Source: Streptomyces lydicus (GTDB taxonomy: Bacteria; Actinomycetota; Actinomycetes; Streptomycetales; Streptomycetaceae). Taken from it: a stretch of 64,000 bases of DNA. A program made the position numbers and the translations under genes. The DNA lies in contig NZ_JNZA01000017.1 in the NCBI RefSeq assembly GCF_000717345.1, forward strand, positions 86,733-150,732. The letters are read 5' to 3'. Under the pieces are notes generated by a model. The model saw only the letters and a program-made list of their open reading frames with translations, did not search any database and was not told the DNA's origin. Positions 8,253-16,881 of the stretch are shown in pieces. Numbering within the stretch: position 1 is the first letter of the stretch; every line of letters starts with the position of its first letter.

Positions 8253-8348
8253 CATTTCCGGGCCGTGGCCGCGAGATTCGACAAGCGTGCCTACGTCTTC
8301 CACGGCACCGTGACCGTCACGGCGATCCGGCTCTGGCGCCGGGCATAG
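8253..8348 (+). mobile_element. C-terminal remnant of an IS5-type DDE transposase
   Basis: The frame ending at 8348 reads HFRAVAARFDKRAYVFHGTV then TVTAIRLWRRA. This is the hallmark end of IS5-group transposases (RxLATRYDKxxxxFxxxxxLAAIxxWLR), the region just after the catalytic Glu. Only ~32 codons remain; the DDE core and inverted repeats are not recognisable. It shows that an insertion sequence once occupied this spot. Confidence 0.6.
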
Positions 8349-8471
8349 ATCCATTATCCGGGTTCAGGGAGGCGCCTGTCACCGTTCTCTGGAATGATCT
8401 TTACGCCTGATATGCGCCTTTAGGGTTGCGATCGACGAGCACAACGCATCGACGTATCAGAGGAGTTGAGA

Positions 8472-8978
8472 GTGGCGCAGGACGTTGCCGCGCTGGCGGT
8501 GGAACTCACGGACATGGCTGCGGCCGATCACCAGTCCGCAGTCCGCGCGAACAGCGATGATCCGGCCGAGCAGTTGGCGTGGCGGCGGCTGACCGCACGG
8601 CACGGCGACCGACTCGGCGAGATCATGGACGAGTACGGCTGGCCGACGGCAGAAGTGGTCGGCGAGGAGGCCGCACGCGCGGCGTGGCTGATCGCCCAGC
8701 ATGCCGACCGGCAGCTCGACGTCCAGCGGCGCGCCCTCCAGTTGATGGAGCAGGCGGTGTCGGCAGGCTCGGCCGGCCCGCGCGAGCTGGCCTTTCTGCG
8801 CGACCGCACGCTGGTCAATGAGGGCCGCAAGCAGGTCTACGGCACCCAGATCGCCGGCGTGAAGGACGGGTCGCCGATTCCGTGGCCTTGTGAAGAGCCC
8901 GAGCGCATGGACGAACTCCGCGCGGAGGTCGGCATCGAGCCCTTCGACGAGTACGTCGCCAAGTTCGCGATGCCCTGA
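8472..8978 (+). CDS. DUF6624-type protein
   Basis: 168 residues, soluble, largely alpha-helical. It contains the family's recognisable stretches: the N-terminal MAAADHQSAVRAN, then RLGEIMDEYGWPTAEVVGEE and AAWLIAQHADRQLDVQRRAL, and the C-terminal FLRDRTLVNEGRKQVYGTQ. The last motif (DR-xL-x-x-x-G-x-x-Q-x-YGTQ) is the most conserved part of the family. No biochemical role is established. Start: GTG 8472 preceded at 6 nt by AGAGGAG; a TTG at 8466 would touch the ribosome site and is unlikely. Confidence 0.75.
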   Translation: MAQDVAALAVELTDMAAADHQSAVRANSDDPAEQLAWRRLTARHGDRLGEIMDEYGWPTAEVVGEEAARAAWLIAQHADRQLDVQRRALQLMEQAVSAGSAGPRELAFLRDRTLVNEGRKQVYGTQIAGVKDGSPIPWPCEEPERMDELRAEVGIEPFDEYVAKFAMP

Positions 8979-9533
8979 CGGCCCGTCCCCAGTCGCGTCC
9001 GCGGATCACTACCCATGCTCACCTGCCGTGGGGCAATGATCCGCCGGACAGGCCCCGAGCAGAGAACCGCAACCAGGAATTTTCCTCAGCGCGGGTAACT
9101 CTCCCTGACCCACCGTCCATCGCCGAGGTTGTCGACGTTCAGGTAGCCGAAGAGTGGGGCGCCGAAGTGCAGCAGAAATCACATCTCGTCCGGATCCACG
9201 TGCGAGCCTGGGCGGGGGCACGGGGCGAGGATGTGGCTCCGCATACCCCATGCAACGCCTGCCGGTGGTACGGACACGCCGAAGCGCGCTCCGCCGTACG
9301 GGTTGTCTGGTGCGGCATCCGTAGCCCTGCGTCAGGCCCCTCGCTTCAATGAGTGGTACCGACGGTGGGTGCCCATCCCCTGGCGGGGGCCACAGCGGCT
9401 GTTTGCACGATGCAGTCCGTTGTGCTTCTTCAGGGCACCCCCGGCAGGAGAGCGCGATCGGCACAGCGATATCGGCTGTGGTGCGCAGCGGCCCCCACCT
9501 CCCACGCGGAGCCCACGAAAGGGGCCGTCCAAG
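8979..9533. other. Long intergenic region with no intact gene
   Basis: A weak inverted repeat GCGGATCA (9001-9008) / TGATCCGC (9037-9044) follows the DUF6624 gene. On the minus strand a 30-codon open patch between stops at 9086 and 9179 reads FLLHFGAPLFGYLNVDNLGD, which looks like a protein relic but which I cannot place. The right end carries the leader of the Ig-repeat gene. Confidence 0.45.
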
Positions 9534-10961
9534 ATGGCGATCAACCTCACACTCTCCCCCTCCAGCCTCGCGGCAGGCGGGACCTTCACGGTCACTGCCA
9601 CCGGTGCCGCGCCGGGCGAAGCTCTCACCTTCACCTACGACGCTGCGACGCCTCAGACGGTAGTCGCCGACGGCACAGGTAGTGCCACCGTGTCGTTCAC
9701 TGCGACCACGACGGGACCGGTGGTCGTCGCAGGCCCCACCAGTGGGGCCGCCTCCGCGACGCTCACCGTCACGGCGGCTACCAACTGCGTTGTCACGGTG
9801 ACGTCTTCGCCGGCCACCCCGACCGCCGGTCAGCCGGTCACCGTCACCGCGACCGTCACCTGCAACGGAGCCCCGGTCCCGGGCGCGACGGTCGTTTTCA
9901 CCGCTGCCAACGGCAGCCTTGCGCTGGGGGTCGGTACCACCAATGCCTCCGGCCAGGCCAGCGTGACCACCAGCGCGTTGCCGGCCGGCAATAACGTCGT
10001 CGTCGCGTTGGTGGTCTCCGCCAGCACCACCTGTACCTGTGTCGGTGTCTCCGGCACTGCGACGGTGAACGTCGGCGCGGCGACCAACTGTGTTGTCACG
10101 GTGACGTCGTCGCCGGCCAATCCGACGGCCGGTCAGCCGGTCACGGTCACCGCGACCGTCACCTGCAACGGAGTCCCGGTCCCGGGCGCGGTGGTGGTCT
10201 TCGCCAGCTCCGGCGGTGCTCTTCAGCTGGGGGTCGGTACGACCAATGCCTCTGGCCAGGCCACCGTGACCAGCAGTCTGTTGCCGGCCGGCAGCAACGT
10301 CGTCACGGCCACCGTGGTCTCCGCCAGCACCACCTGTACCTGTGTCGGTGTCTCCGGCACTGCGACGGTGAACGTCGGCGCGGCGACCAACTGCGTCGTC
10401 ACGGTGACGTCGTCGCCGGCCAAACCGACCGCCGGTCAGCCGGTCACCGTCACCGCGACAGTCACCTGCAACGGAGCCCCGGTCCCGGGCGCGGTGGTGC
10501 TCTTCACCACCACCAGCGGCGCACTGGGACTCGGCATCACCGGGGCCACCGGCCAAGCCAGCGTGACCACCACCGCACTGCCCGCCGGCAACAACGTCGT
10601 CACGGCCACGGTGCTCAGCGCCGGCACCACGTGTAACTGCACCGGCGCCTCCGGAACCGCGACGGTGACCGTCGGCGTGGGCGACCGCACGCTGACGGCT
10701 AAGCCGGCCTGCTATGCGCTGAACTCCCCCCCGGTGCCTTGGGCGTTCGCCCATGCCACGTTCAGCGTGAGCGGTGCGACTCCGGGCTCGACGGTGACCT
10801 TCTCCGTGATGGGAGCCACGGTGTGCACTGCCGTGGCCGACGCCAGCGGCAACGCCTCCTGCACGGCCAACCTCAGCATCACGCAGGCGCTGGCCGCCAC
10901 CTACTCCGCGAGCAGCGGTGGGGTGACCGTCACCGGAACCCTGGGCCCCTGCCTCAACTGA
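9534..10961 (+). CDS. Three-repeat Ig-like (Big-domain) protein without signal peptide
   Basis: 475 residues, rich in Thr, Val, Ser and Ala, with almost no charge. Layout: an N-terminal beta-sandwich-like domain (about 1-80), three near-identical 101-residue repeats (about 83-380), and a C-terminal domain (about 385-475). Each repeat begins TNCVVTVTSSPA, has PTAGQPVTVTATVTCNG and PVPGA-VVF in the middle and closes with TCTCVGVSGTATVNVGA. This matches bacterial Ig-like domains of the invasin/intimin type (Big_1-like, GxPVxxAxVxF core). Regularly placed Cys suggest disulfides, yet residues 1-20 are not a signal peptide. ATG 9534 follows AAAGGGG. Export route, if any, and binding partner are unknown; structural or adhesive roles are inference. 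Confidence 0.7.
   Translation: MAINLTLSPSSLAAGGTFTVTATGAAPGEALTFTYDAATPQTVVADGTGSATVSFTATTTGPVVVAGPTSGAASATLTVTAATNCVVTVTSSPATPTAGQPVTVTATVTCNGAPVPGATVVFTAANGSLALGVGTTNASGQASVTTSALPAGNNVVVALVVSASTTCTCVGVSGTATVNVGAATNCVVTVTSSPANPTAGQPVTVTATVTCNGVPVPGAVVVFASSGGALQLGVGTTNASGQATVTSSLLPAGSNVVTATVVSASTTCTCVGVSGTATVNVGAATNCVVTVTSSPAKPTAGQPVTVTATVTCNGAPVPGAVVLFTTTSGALGLGITGATGQASVTTTALPAGNNVVTATVLSAGTTCNCTGASGTATVTVGVGDRTLTAKPACYALNSPPVPWAFAHATFSVSGATPGSTVTFSVMGATVCTAVADASGNASCTANLSITQALAATYSASSGGVTVTGTLGPCLN
9780..10676 (+). repeat. Three in-frame tandem repeats of 303 bp
   Basis: Units start at 9780, 10083 and 10386 (each at ACCAACTG), exactly 303 bp apart, so the protein period is 101 residues. 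Long stretches are identical between units 1, 2 and 3; unit 3 is a few codons shorter in the middle (LGITGAT in place of LGVGTTNAS). The similarity at silent sites indicates recent amplification or gene conversion. Confidence 0.9.
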
Positions 10962-11052
10962 CGCCTCACCCCGGCTCCCGTAGGTCAGCGCCGGGAGCAT
11001 GCCGGCGCTCACCGAACCGGCAAGAAGCCGACCGATGAGCGACCGGACACCA

Positions 11053-11089
11053 CAGCCGTCCCCCGTAACGCAACTACGGGGGACGGCTG
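11053..11089. terminator. Perfect 15-bp hairpin, 7-nt loop
   Basis: The arm 11053-11067 (CAGCCGTCCCCCGTA) pairs exactly with 11075-11089. It follows the Ig-repeat gene by ~90 bp and no other gene precedes it, so it is that gene's terminator. Confidence 0.8.
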
Positions 11090-11406
11090 CTTGCCGTAAG
11101 GATAAGTGCGGGAGACACGACGAGGTTCCCGCGCGGCGGGCCATGGTCGGCCGGTCGCCTCAGCGGATACCGTCCCGCTGGCTACGACCGACAACGGCCT
11201 GATGCACACGCTGCAGAGCGACGGCAGGGCGCTGGGGCCTTGAAGAGCACCGGCGCCCGGCGGCCGGACCTCTCCCGTTTGCGCGGTTTGTTTGTGAGAC
11301 GTAAGTGAGGCGTTTCCGGGACGTCAGTGGCCCCGGGAAAAGTGGTGTTCACACCGCGGGAACGGCCGAAGAAAACTCCCGCACGAAACACAGGGGGAAC
11401 CCGATC
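11090..11406. other. Upstream region of the lipoprotein gene
   Basis: About 315 bp of leader. No gene is supported. The segment 11270-11345, with less G/C than its surroundings, is the likely promoter area, but I cannot fix the hexamers. Confidence 0.35.
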
Positions 11407-12099
11407 ATGCGTACTTCCCGGATTCGTACCGCCACCCTGGCCGCTGTCACCGCCGCGCTGGCGCTGGGCCTGACCGCCTGCGGCGGCGCCGACGGCGGCG
11501 CCAAGGCGGCGGGCGGTGACAACGCCGCCGGCACCGCGCAGAGCCGGTCCGCGTCCAATGGGGACGGCAAGGGCGGCGCGGAGCAGGGCAACAGCGGCGG
11601 TGGTACGAAGGAGGGTGCGCGCTCGACGACCACCCCGGGCGGGACGGGCGAGGTCGCGGGCAAGGGCACCACGGCCGGCGGCCAGCAGTGCCGCGGCGAC
11701 GAGATGCTGCTCACCGCGGTGCACCGGTTCGCCGGGCAGCAGGGCGACCACCTGCTGGTCACCGCGTCGAACAAGGGCACCAAGCCGTGCTGGGTCACCT
11801 CGTACCCGGCCGTGAAGCTCGGCGACAACGGTGCCGCACTGCCGCACTCGAAGAAGGACAACCCGGGCGGCGCCAAGCACCTCACGCTCCAGCCCGGCGG
11901 CAAGGCGTACAGCGCGGTGAACCTCTTCGACTACGGTTCGAAGAACCACACGGCGCAGTCGTTCGCCCTCGCGCTGCGCGGCGCGAACGGTCAGAGCGGC
12001 CCCTCCTACTCCGTCGACCTCCAGGGCGAGAAGCCGCAGTTCAGCTGGAACGAGGCCGACGTGCTGAACTGGAGCGCCAAGAAGCCGTACGACTTCTGA
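11407..12099 (+). CDS. Secreted lipoprotein, DUF4232-type
   Basis: 230 residues. The N-terminus has basic residues, a hydrophobic core (LAAVTAALALGL) and a lipobox LTAC with Cys25, so it should be lipidated and tethered outside the membrane. A ~65-residue Gly/Ser/Thr/Lys-rich linker follows. The folded C-terminal domain (about 95-230) has CRGDEMLLT, NKGTKPCWVTSYPAVKLG, LTLQPGGKAYSAVNL and FSWNEADVLNW, the pattern of DUF4232 beta-sandwich domains common in Streptomyces lipoproteins; the two Cys probably pair. Start ATG 11407 follows AGGGGGA. It is monocistronic, closed by a hairpin 28 bp downstream. Function unknown. Confidence 0.8.
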   Translation: MRTSRIRTATLAAVTAALALGLTACGGADGGAKAAGGDNAAGTAQSRSASNGDGKGGAEQGNSGGGTKEGARSTTTPGGTGEVAGKGTTAGGQQCRGDEMLLTAVHRFAGQQGDHLLVTASNKGTKPCWVTSYPAVKLGDNGAALPHSKKDNPGGAKHLTLQPGGKAYSAVNLFDYGSKNHTAQSFALALRGANGQSGPSYSVDLQGEKPQFSWNEADVLNWSAKKPYDF

Positions 12100-12126
12100 T
12101 GGCCCGTCGGTCAGTGAAGGGTGATC

Positions 12127-12152
12127 CCGGACGCGCCGCACGGCGCGTCCGG
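12127..12152. terminator. Hairpin with 11-bp stem, 4-nt loop
   Basis: CCGGACGCGCC (12127-12137) pairs with GGCGCGTCCGG (12142-12152). It lies between the convergent lipoprotein and SDR genes and can serve both. Confidence 0.7.
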
Positions 12153-12235
12153 CACTCCGTTGGCACCCGGGAGGGGTTCGTCCGTCGTGGCCTGACGGGC
12201 CCGGCGCGGCCGGCACGGGCCCGTCCGGGAGTCCG

Positions 12236-13051
12236 CTACAGGTGCGGGGTGCGCGCCTCGATCCGGTAGTCGAAGGCGGCACCGCCGACGCCGACCGTGG
12301 TCCCCCCGCCGTCGACGGTGAGGACGGCCCCGTTGACGTAGGACGCGGCGGGCGACAGCAGCCAGTCGATCGCCTCGGCGACCTCCTGCGGATCACCCGG
12401 CCGCCCGGCGGGAGTCAACCGGTTCGCCTCCTCGTACGCCGCCTCGACACCGCCCGCCAGCCCCGCCTCCGCCGCGAACCGCGCCATCCGCTGGTCGGCC
12501 ATCTCCGTACGCACCCAGCCCGGGCACACCGCGTTGGCCCGCAGCCCCTGCGGCCCGTAGTCGACGGCGAGGGAGCGGCAGAGGTGGAGCAAACCCGCCT
12601 TGGACGTCGCATAGGCCGCGTTGCCGGGGCTGTTGCGGAGCGCGCCGACCGAGGCGACCGCGACCACCGCGCCGCGGGCCGCCAGCAGATGCGGCAGCGC
12701 GGCACGCAGCAGCAGGAACGGGCCGGTGAGGTTGGTGCGTATCAGCGCTTCCCAGTCCTCGACCTCGGTGTCGCCGACCGCGCCGCCCCGCCCGATTCCG
12801 GCGTTGAGCACCACGCCGTCGAGTCTCCCGTAGGCCGTCACCGTCGTCTCGACGAGCTCGCGCACGGCCTCGGGGTCGGCGGCGTCGGAAGGGTGGGCCA
12901 GCGCTCCGGTCTCCTCGGCCACCCGGCGCAGTGGCTCGGTCCGCCGCCCGGAGATCACGACTTGGTGCCCGGCGGTGCGCAGCAGCCGGGCGGTGGCGGC
13001 CCCGATTCCCGTTCCCCCGCCCGTCACCAGGACAACACGCTGTTCCGACAT
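12236..13051 (-). CDS. SDR family oxidoreductase
   Basis: 271 residues, classical short-chain dehydrogenase. The cofactor loop TGGGTGIGAATARLL, the Arg after strand 2 (ISGRRTEPLRR) favouring NADP(H), NAG in VVLNAGIG, catalytic Ser in VASVGAL, Tyr/Lys in YATSKAG, and PGWVRTEM are all in place. The C-terminus DGGGTTVGVGGAAFDYR is typical of actinobacterial members of unknown substrate. ATG 13051 has GGAGG 11 nt upstream. It shares the 12127-12152 terminator with the convergent lipoprotein gene. Confidence 0.85.
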   Translation of the reverse strand: MSEQRVVLVTGGGTGIGAATARLLRTAGHQVVISGRRTEPLRRVAEETGALAHPSDAADPEAVRELVETTVTAYGRLDGVVLNAGIGRGGAVGDTEVEDWEALIRTNLTGPFLLLRAALPHLLAARGAVVAVASVGALRNSPGNAAYATSKAGLLHLCRSLAVDYGPQGLRANAVCPGWVRTEMADQRMARFAAEAGLAGGVEAAYEEANRLTPAGRPGDPQEVAEAIDWLLSPAASYVNGAVLTVDGGGTTVGVGGAAFDYRIEARTPHL

Positions 13052-13240
13052 GCTCGTTCGCCTCCGAAGGTGGTCAACTTCCGGTTCCCCGTACCGCGAG
13101 CATACGAAGCGCAGGCACCGCCGGGCCGACCGGGCACCGCTGGCGGCGGCACCGCGGCCGGGTGCGGGGCGAGGAGCGACCGCGGCGATGCACCGCGTCT
13201 GACGCCGCGCGCTGATCCACCGGGGATTACGGGACAGCCC

Positions 13241-14291
13241 TCAGCCCAGCGCGCATGTCCAGATCACGGGGTGCGGGGCGCCGGCGCCGTCGTACGGATC
13301 GCCGTCGTAGGCCCAACCCCCCGCCCTGGCCTGGTCATTGACGGCCTCGGTGCCGGCCGGGCCGTCCGGGGCGAGGCTGGGGAGGGTTCGCATGGGGCCG
13401 GAGCCCGGCCAGATCTGGGCCTGGTCGACGGGGGTGATCGGCGGGATGCCGTACGGGAACATCGCGGTGCCCACGGCCACGCCGCTGCTGGGGCTGATGT
13501 CGTTGAGCCAGCCCTTGCCCTCGTGAGCGGGCAGCCCCGGTATCTGGACGCCGTCCTTGGTGTAGGGGGCGTCCCAGTAGGTCTCGGCAGCCAGGTCCTG
13601 GTGGTCGTATGTGCGCTCACCGACGACGCGTCCGTGGTTGTCGATGGCGGACGGGTACCAGTCCGTGTCGGTGTTGATCTCGACGGGCTTGAGCTGCCGT
13701 CCCGGACCCGTGGTCCCACCGGGCCAGACCAGCCCGACGCTGCCGCTCACCTCGCTCACGCCGTCCCAGTATCAGGAGTAGCCGATCACCGTTCCACGGG
13801 AGTTGATACCGCGTACGCGTACCCGGGTGCCCGGGTTTGACGGTGAGGGTCCGGGTGAGGGTGGCGCCGGTCCAGAGATAGGCGGCGTCCGAACTGTCGT
13901 TGCCGCCCGCGACGGTCCCACGGTCGTTGACATCGGCGGCATAGGTGCCGCCGGGGAGAATGCGTACCGCTGAGGCACCGACCCGGTAGCTGAAGGCGGC
14001 GGCGCCCACCGGGCCCTGGATGCTGCCCACCATGAGACCGCGGTGGTTGACGGCGGCGACCGAGCCGCGGTCGTACCCGGACGGGAGCGGGACACGGTGC
14101 ACCGTGCTTCCCGTCCAGTAGGCGGGCAGCCCGGCGGACCGGCCGACGGACAGGCCGCTGGTGCCGAAGTCGTTGACACTCTCGCTGCCCCAGGACCCGG
14201 CGCCGGTGCCCGGCAGCCGGTCGAGGACATGGAGGGCAGGGGTGCAGCGGGAGGCCGGGCCGGGGCCTCCCGCCGCGGTCGCCGGAACCAA
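13241..14291 (-). pseudogene. HAF-repeat type secreted protein, broken by a frameshift and a stop
   Basis: Read from 14291 downwards, the protein shows several ~40-residue units with a V/IN-x-RG-x-x-VG core (AAVNHRGLMVGS, ADVNDRGTVAGG, RGINSRGTVIGYS, AIDNHGRVVGE). This resembles HAF-type extracellular repeats (propeller-like). Coding is interrupted twice. Near 13825 the frame shifts in a C/G run (TVKPG continues as TRVRVRGIN only in the neighbouring frame). At 13772-13774 an in-frame TGA follows VIGYS, after which the same frame continues (YWDGVSEVSG) to a stop at 13241. No signal peptide is readable; a stop lies just upstream of the first codon used here, and a further coding-like piece (SVTVTVDPRGEAARPGSHEL) lies upstream in another frame. 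Confidence 0.75.
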
Positions 14292-14609
14292 GGGCTGCCC
14301 TGTGGTCCCCGGTGGATCAGCTCATGGCTGCCCGGTCTCGCTGCCTCGCCGCGGGGATCGACCGTGACCGTGACGCTGTGCACTGAGGAGCTGAAGCGCC
14401 ACGTCGGGGCTGTCCCACCGGTGGAGGTGGAGTTTCCGTGGGGAATGCCGGCCCGGATATTCCGCGGAGGAAGTTGGGGAGTGCGGCGGTGGGCAGTGGT
14501 CGAAACTCCGCAGATGCTCCCCGGGCGTGACCGGGGCGGATCGCCGGGTGAGGTGGCCTCGGGAGCCCGTCGTGGTTCCAGAGGTAAGGGGGCCGGATAG
14601 CCTGGCGAA
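14292..14609. other. Region between the broken HAF gene and the HipA-like gene
   Basis: Probably contains the scrambled 5' part of the HAF pseudogene on the minus strand (coding-like to about 14400) and the promoter of the HipA-like gene on the plus strand. I cannot fix either. Confidence 0.4.
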
Positions 14610-15434
14610 ATGCTTACAGAAGTCATTGCGACTCGTTATGTGACACCCCTGAGGGAGGGGGGATCCCTTCCCGGCATTGTTGAAGGGGACGATCTGGGTA
14701 CCTACATCATGAAGTTCACCGGGGCCGGGCAGGGGCGGAAGACGCTCGTCGCGGAGATCATCTGCGGGCAGTTGGGGCGTCGCCTGGGACTGCGGGTGCC
14801 GGATCTGGTGCGGATGCAGCTCGACCCGGTCATCGGGCTCGGCGAGCCCGACCAGGAGGTCCAGGAGCTGCTGAAGGCCAGCGGCGGGCTGAATCTCGGC
14901 ATGGACTACCTCCCCGGATCACTGGGCTTCGATCCGCTCGGGTTCGAGGTGAGCGCCCGCGAGGCGGGCCGTGTGGTGTGGTTCGACGCACTGATCAACA
15001 ACGTCGACCGGTCCTGGCGCAACCCCAACCTGCTGGTGTGGCACGGCGAACTGTGGCTGATCGACCACGGTGCCGCGATGATCTGGCACCACAACTGGCC
15101 GGGCGCGGAGAAGACTGCGGCCCGGCCGTACGACGCCTCCGACCACGTGCTCGCCACGTTCGGACCGGACGTCGCCGCGGCGGCCGAGGAGTTCGCGCCG
15201 CGGATCACCGAGGAACTGCTGACCGAGATCGCCGCGGACGTCCCGGACGAGTGGCTGACCGACGAGCCCGGATTCGACTCGCCGGACGTGCTGCGGCAGG
15301 CGTACGTCCGCACGCTGCTCGCCCGCGCCCGGACGATCAGCGACCACATCACCATCGGAGAGCCCACCAAGGACAAGCCGTCGCAGGCACCGGAATGGCT
15401 GGCCGGAAAGTTGCCGCGGAGGGCAGTGAAGTGA
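14610..15434 (+). CDS. HipA-like Ser/Thr kinase family protein
   Basis: 274 residues with a HipA/PI3K-type kinase fold. Conserved points: GDDLGTYIMKF (Lys35, ATP), the catalytic loop WFDALINNVDRSWRNPN (Asp133 with Asn138/Asn140), and the metal-binding IDHG (Asp152, in place of DFG). This is the short, HipA-core-only form, without the N-terminal HipB-contacting subdomain. Family kinases phosphorylate protein targets such as aminoacyl-tRNA synthetases; the target here is unknown. The stop overlaps the next gene's start by 4 bp (GTGA), so the DUF3037 protein is made in a coupled manner and is the natural partner. Start ATG 14610 has a weak ribosome site. Confidence 0.8.
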   Translation: MLTEVIATRYVTPLREGGSLPGIVEGDDLGTYIMKFTGAGQGRKTLVAEIICGQLGRRLGLRVPDLVRMQLDPVIGLGEPDQEVQELLKASGGLNLGMDYLPGSLGFDPLGFEVSAREAGRVVWFDALINNVDRSWRNPNLLVWHGELWLIDHGAAMIWHHNWPGAEKTAARPYDASDHVLATFGPDVAAAAEEFAPRITEELLTEIAADVPDEWLTDEPGFDSPDVLRQAYVRTLLARARTISDHITIGEPTKDKPSQAPEWLAGKLPRRAVK

Positions 15435-15826
15435 CCGGTCTGCACAACGGACGCGATGTTTTCGAGTACGCGCTGCTGAAGGTCGTGCCCCGGGTGGAGC
15501 GCGGCGAGATGATCAATGCCGGGGTGCTCGTGTACTGCCGCGCCCGGCGCTTCGTGGAGGCCCGGACCCATCTGGACGAGGCCCGCCTGCTGGCGCTCGA
15601 CCCGTCGGCCGACGTGGCCGGGGTACGGGCCGCGCTCGGTGCCGTCGAGGGCGTCTGCCTCGGCGGGGAGCGGGCCGGTCAGGCCGCCGGCGACGACGCC
15701 GGGCGGCGTTTTCGCTGGTTGATCGCGCCGCGCAGCACCATCGTCCAGCCGGGCCCCGTGCACACCGGCCTGACCACCGACCCCGCGGCGGAGGCTGAGC
15801 GGCTGCTGGAACTGCTGGTGCGCTGA
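15431..15826 (+). CDS. DUF3037 family protein, partner of the HipA-like kinase
   Basis: 131 residues. DUF3037 features: FEYALLKVVPRVERGEMINAGV near the start, VYCRARRFVEAR, LDPSADVAGVRAALGAVEGVC, then FRWLIAPRSTIVQPGPVHTGL and a helical end AEAERLLELLVR. These small proteins occur almost always directly after a HipA-like kinase gene, which is the arrangement here. They are candidates for the antitoxin or regulatory half of the pair, though this is not proven. Start GTG 15431 overlaps the kinase stop and follows GGAGGG. Confidence 0.82.
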   Translation: MTGLHNGRDVFEYALLKVVPRVERGEMINAGVLVYCRARRFVEARTHLDEARLLALDPSADVAGVRAALGAVEGVCLGGERAGQAAGDDAGRRFRWLIAPRSTIVQPGPVHTGLTTDPAAEAERLLELLVR

Positions 15827-15971
15827 CACCTGGGGGAGTGGTGCGTCATGCCGGGCGCCAGGGTTGCCGGACGTCCGTCCGGGGACCTTGGCGCCCGTGT
15901 CGTATGGCGCGATTGCGCCGGGTCGGGTGCGGCGGCCCAGGTGAGGTGGGCAACGGCGCGGTGGTGGGGCG

Positions 15972-16000
15972 TTGACAGCGCCCTGCCGGGCTTCTAGCGT
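15972..16000 (+). promoter_or_regulatory. Housekeeping (HrdB-type) promoter of the FabG/SDR operon
   Basis: TTGACA at 15972-15977, a 17-bp spacer, TAGCGT at 15995-16000. Expected transcription start is near 16007, leaving a ~84-nt leader before ATG 16091. Confidence 0.75.
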
Positions 16001-16090
16001 CAGCCCTGCTCAGGCTACTAAGCGGTTGCTCACCCACGGGATCGGTGTGGCGGACCGCTTGTCGAGGTTTCGAGGGTGAGGAGAACCCGC

Positions 16091-16852
16091 ATGTCCACCA
16101 CCGAGCAGCGCGTCGCCATTGTGACGGGCGCGGCCCGCGGTATCGGCGCGGCCACCGCCGTCCGCCTGGCCGCCGAGGGCCGCGCCGTAGCCGTACTCGA
16201 CCTCGACGAGGCGGCCTGCAAGGACACCGTGGAGAAGATCACCGCGGCCGGCGGCAAGGCCGTCGCGATCGGCTGTGACGTCTCGGACGCGGAGCAGGTG
16301 GAGGCGGCCGTGACCCGGGTCGCCTCCGAGCTCGGCGCGCCGACCGTCCTCGTCAACAACGCCGGTGTGCTCCGCGACAACCTGCTGTTCAAGATGAGCG
16401 AGAGCGACTGGGACACGGTCATGAACGTGCACCTGCGCGGTGCGTTCCTGATGTCCCGCGCCTGCCAGAAGCACATGGTGGACGCCAAGTTCGGCCGCAT
16501 CGTCAACCTCTCCTCCAGCTCGGCGCTCGGCAACCGCGGCCAGGTCAATTACTCGGCCGCCAAGGCCGGTCTGCAGGGCTTCACCAAGACCCTCGCCATC
16601 GAGCTCGGCAAGTTCGGCGTCACCGCCAACGCCGTCGCCCCCGGTTTCATCGTCACCGACATGACCGCCGCCACCGCCGAGCGCGTCGGCATGGGCTTCG
16701 AGGACTTCCAGGCGGCGGCCGCCACCCAGATCCCGGTGCAGCGCGTCGGCCGCCCCGAGGACATCGCCAACGCGATCGCCTTCTTCACCGGCGATGCGGC
16801 CGGCTTCGTGTCCGGCCAGGTCATGTACGTCGCCGGCGGCCCGCTCAACTGA
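16091..16852 (+). CDS. fabG: FabG-like 3-oxoacyl-ACP reductase
   Basis: 253 residues of the FabG branch of SDRs: TGAARGIGAATAVRLA, CDVSD, NNAGVLRDN, catalytic Ser in NLSSSSALGNRG, Tyr/Lys in YSAAKAGLQG, and PGFIVTDMT. The end reads FSGDAAGFVSGQ-like (FTGDAAGFVSGQVMYVAGGP). FabG reduces 3-oxoacyl-ACP with NADPH; secondary FabG copies like this may act on other beta-keto thioesters. ATG 16091 follows GAGGAG; an upstream ATG at 16076 lacks a ribosome site. It is the first gene after the 15972 promoter and is 29 bp from the next SDR gene. Confidence 0.82.
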   Translation: MSTTEQRVAIVTGAARGIGAATAVRLAAEGRAVAVLDLDEAACKDTVEKITAAGGKAVAIGCDVSDAEQVEAAVTRVASELGAPTVLVNNAGVLRDNLLFKMSESDWDTVMNVHLRGAFLMSRACQKHMVDAKFGRIVNLSSSSALGNRGQVNYSAAKAGLQGFTKTLAIELGKFGVTANAVAPGFIVTDMTAATAERVGMGFEDFQAAAATQIPVQRVGRPEDIANAIAFFTGDAAGFVSGQVMYVAGGPLN

Positions 16853-16881
16853 CCGCCCCACCGACTCCAGGAGTACAGAAC

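Noticed and set aside
9780..10676. CRISPR-like periodicity
   Set aside because: The period is 303 bp, in frame and coding; no short repeats with variable spacers occur here or elsewhere in the window.
9009..11144. Open frame of 711 codons on the minus strand
   Set aside because: Mirror frame of the repeated Ig-like gene; its repeats simply reflect the DNA repeats on the other strand, and it lacks a ribosome site.
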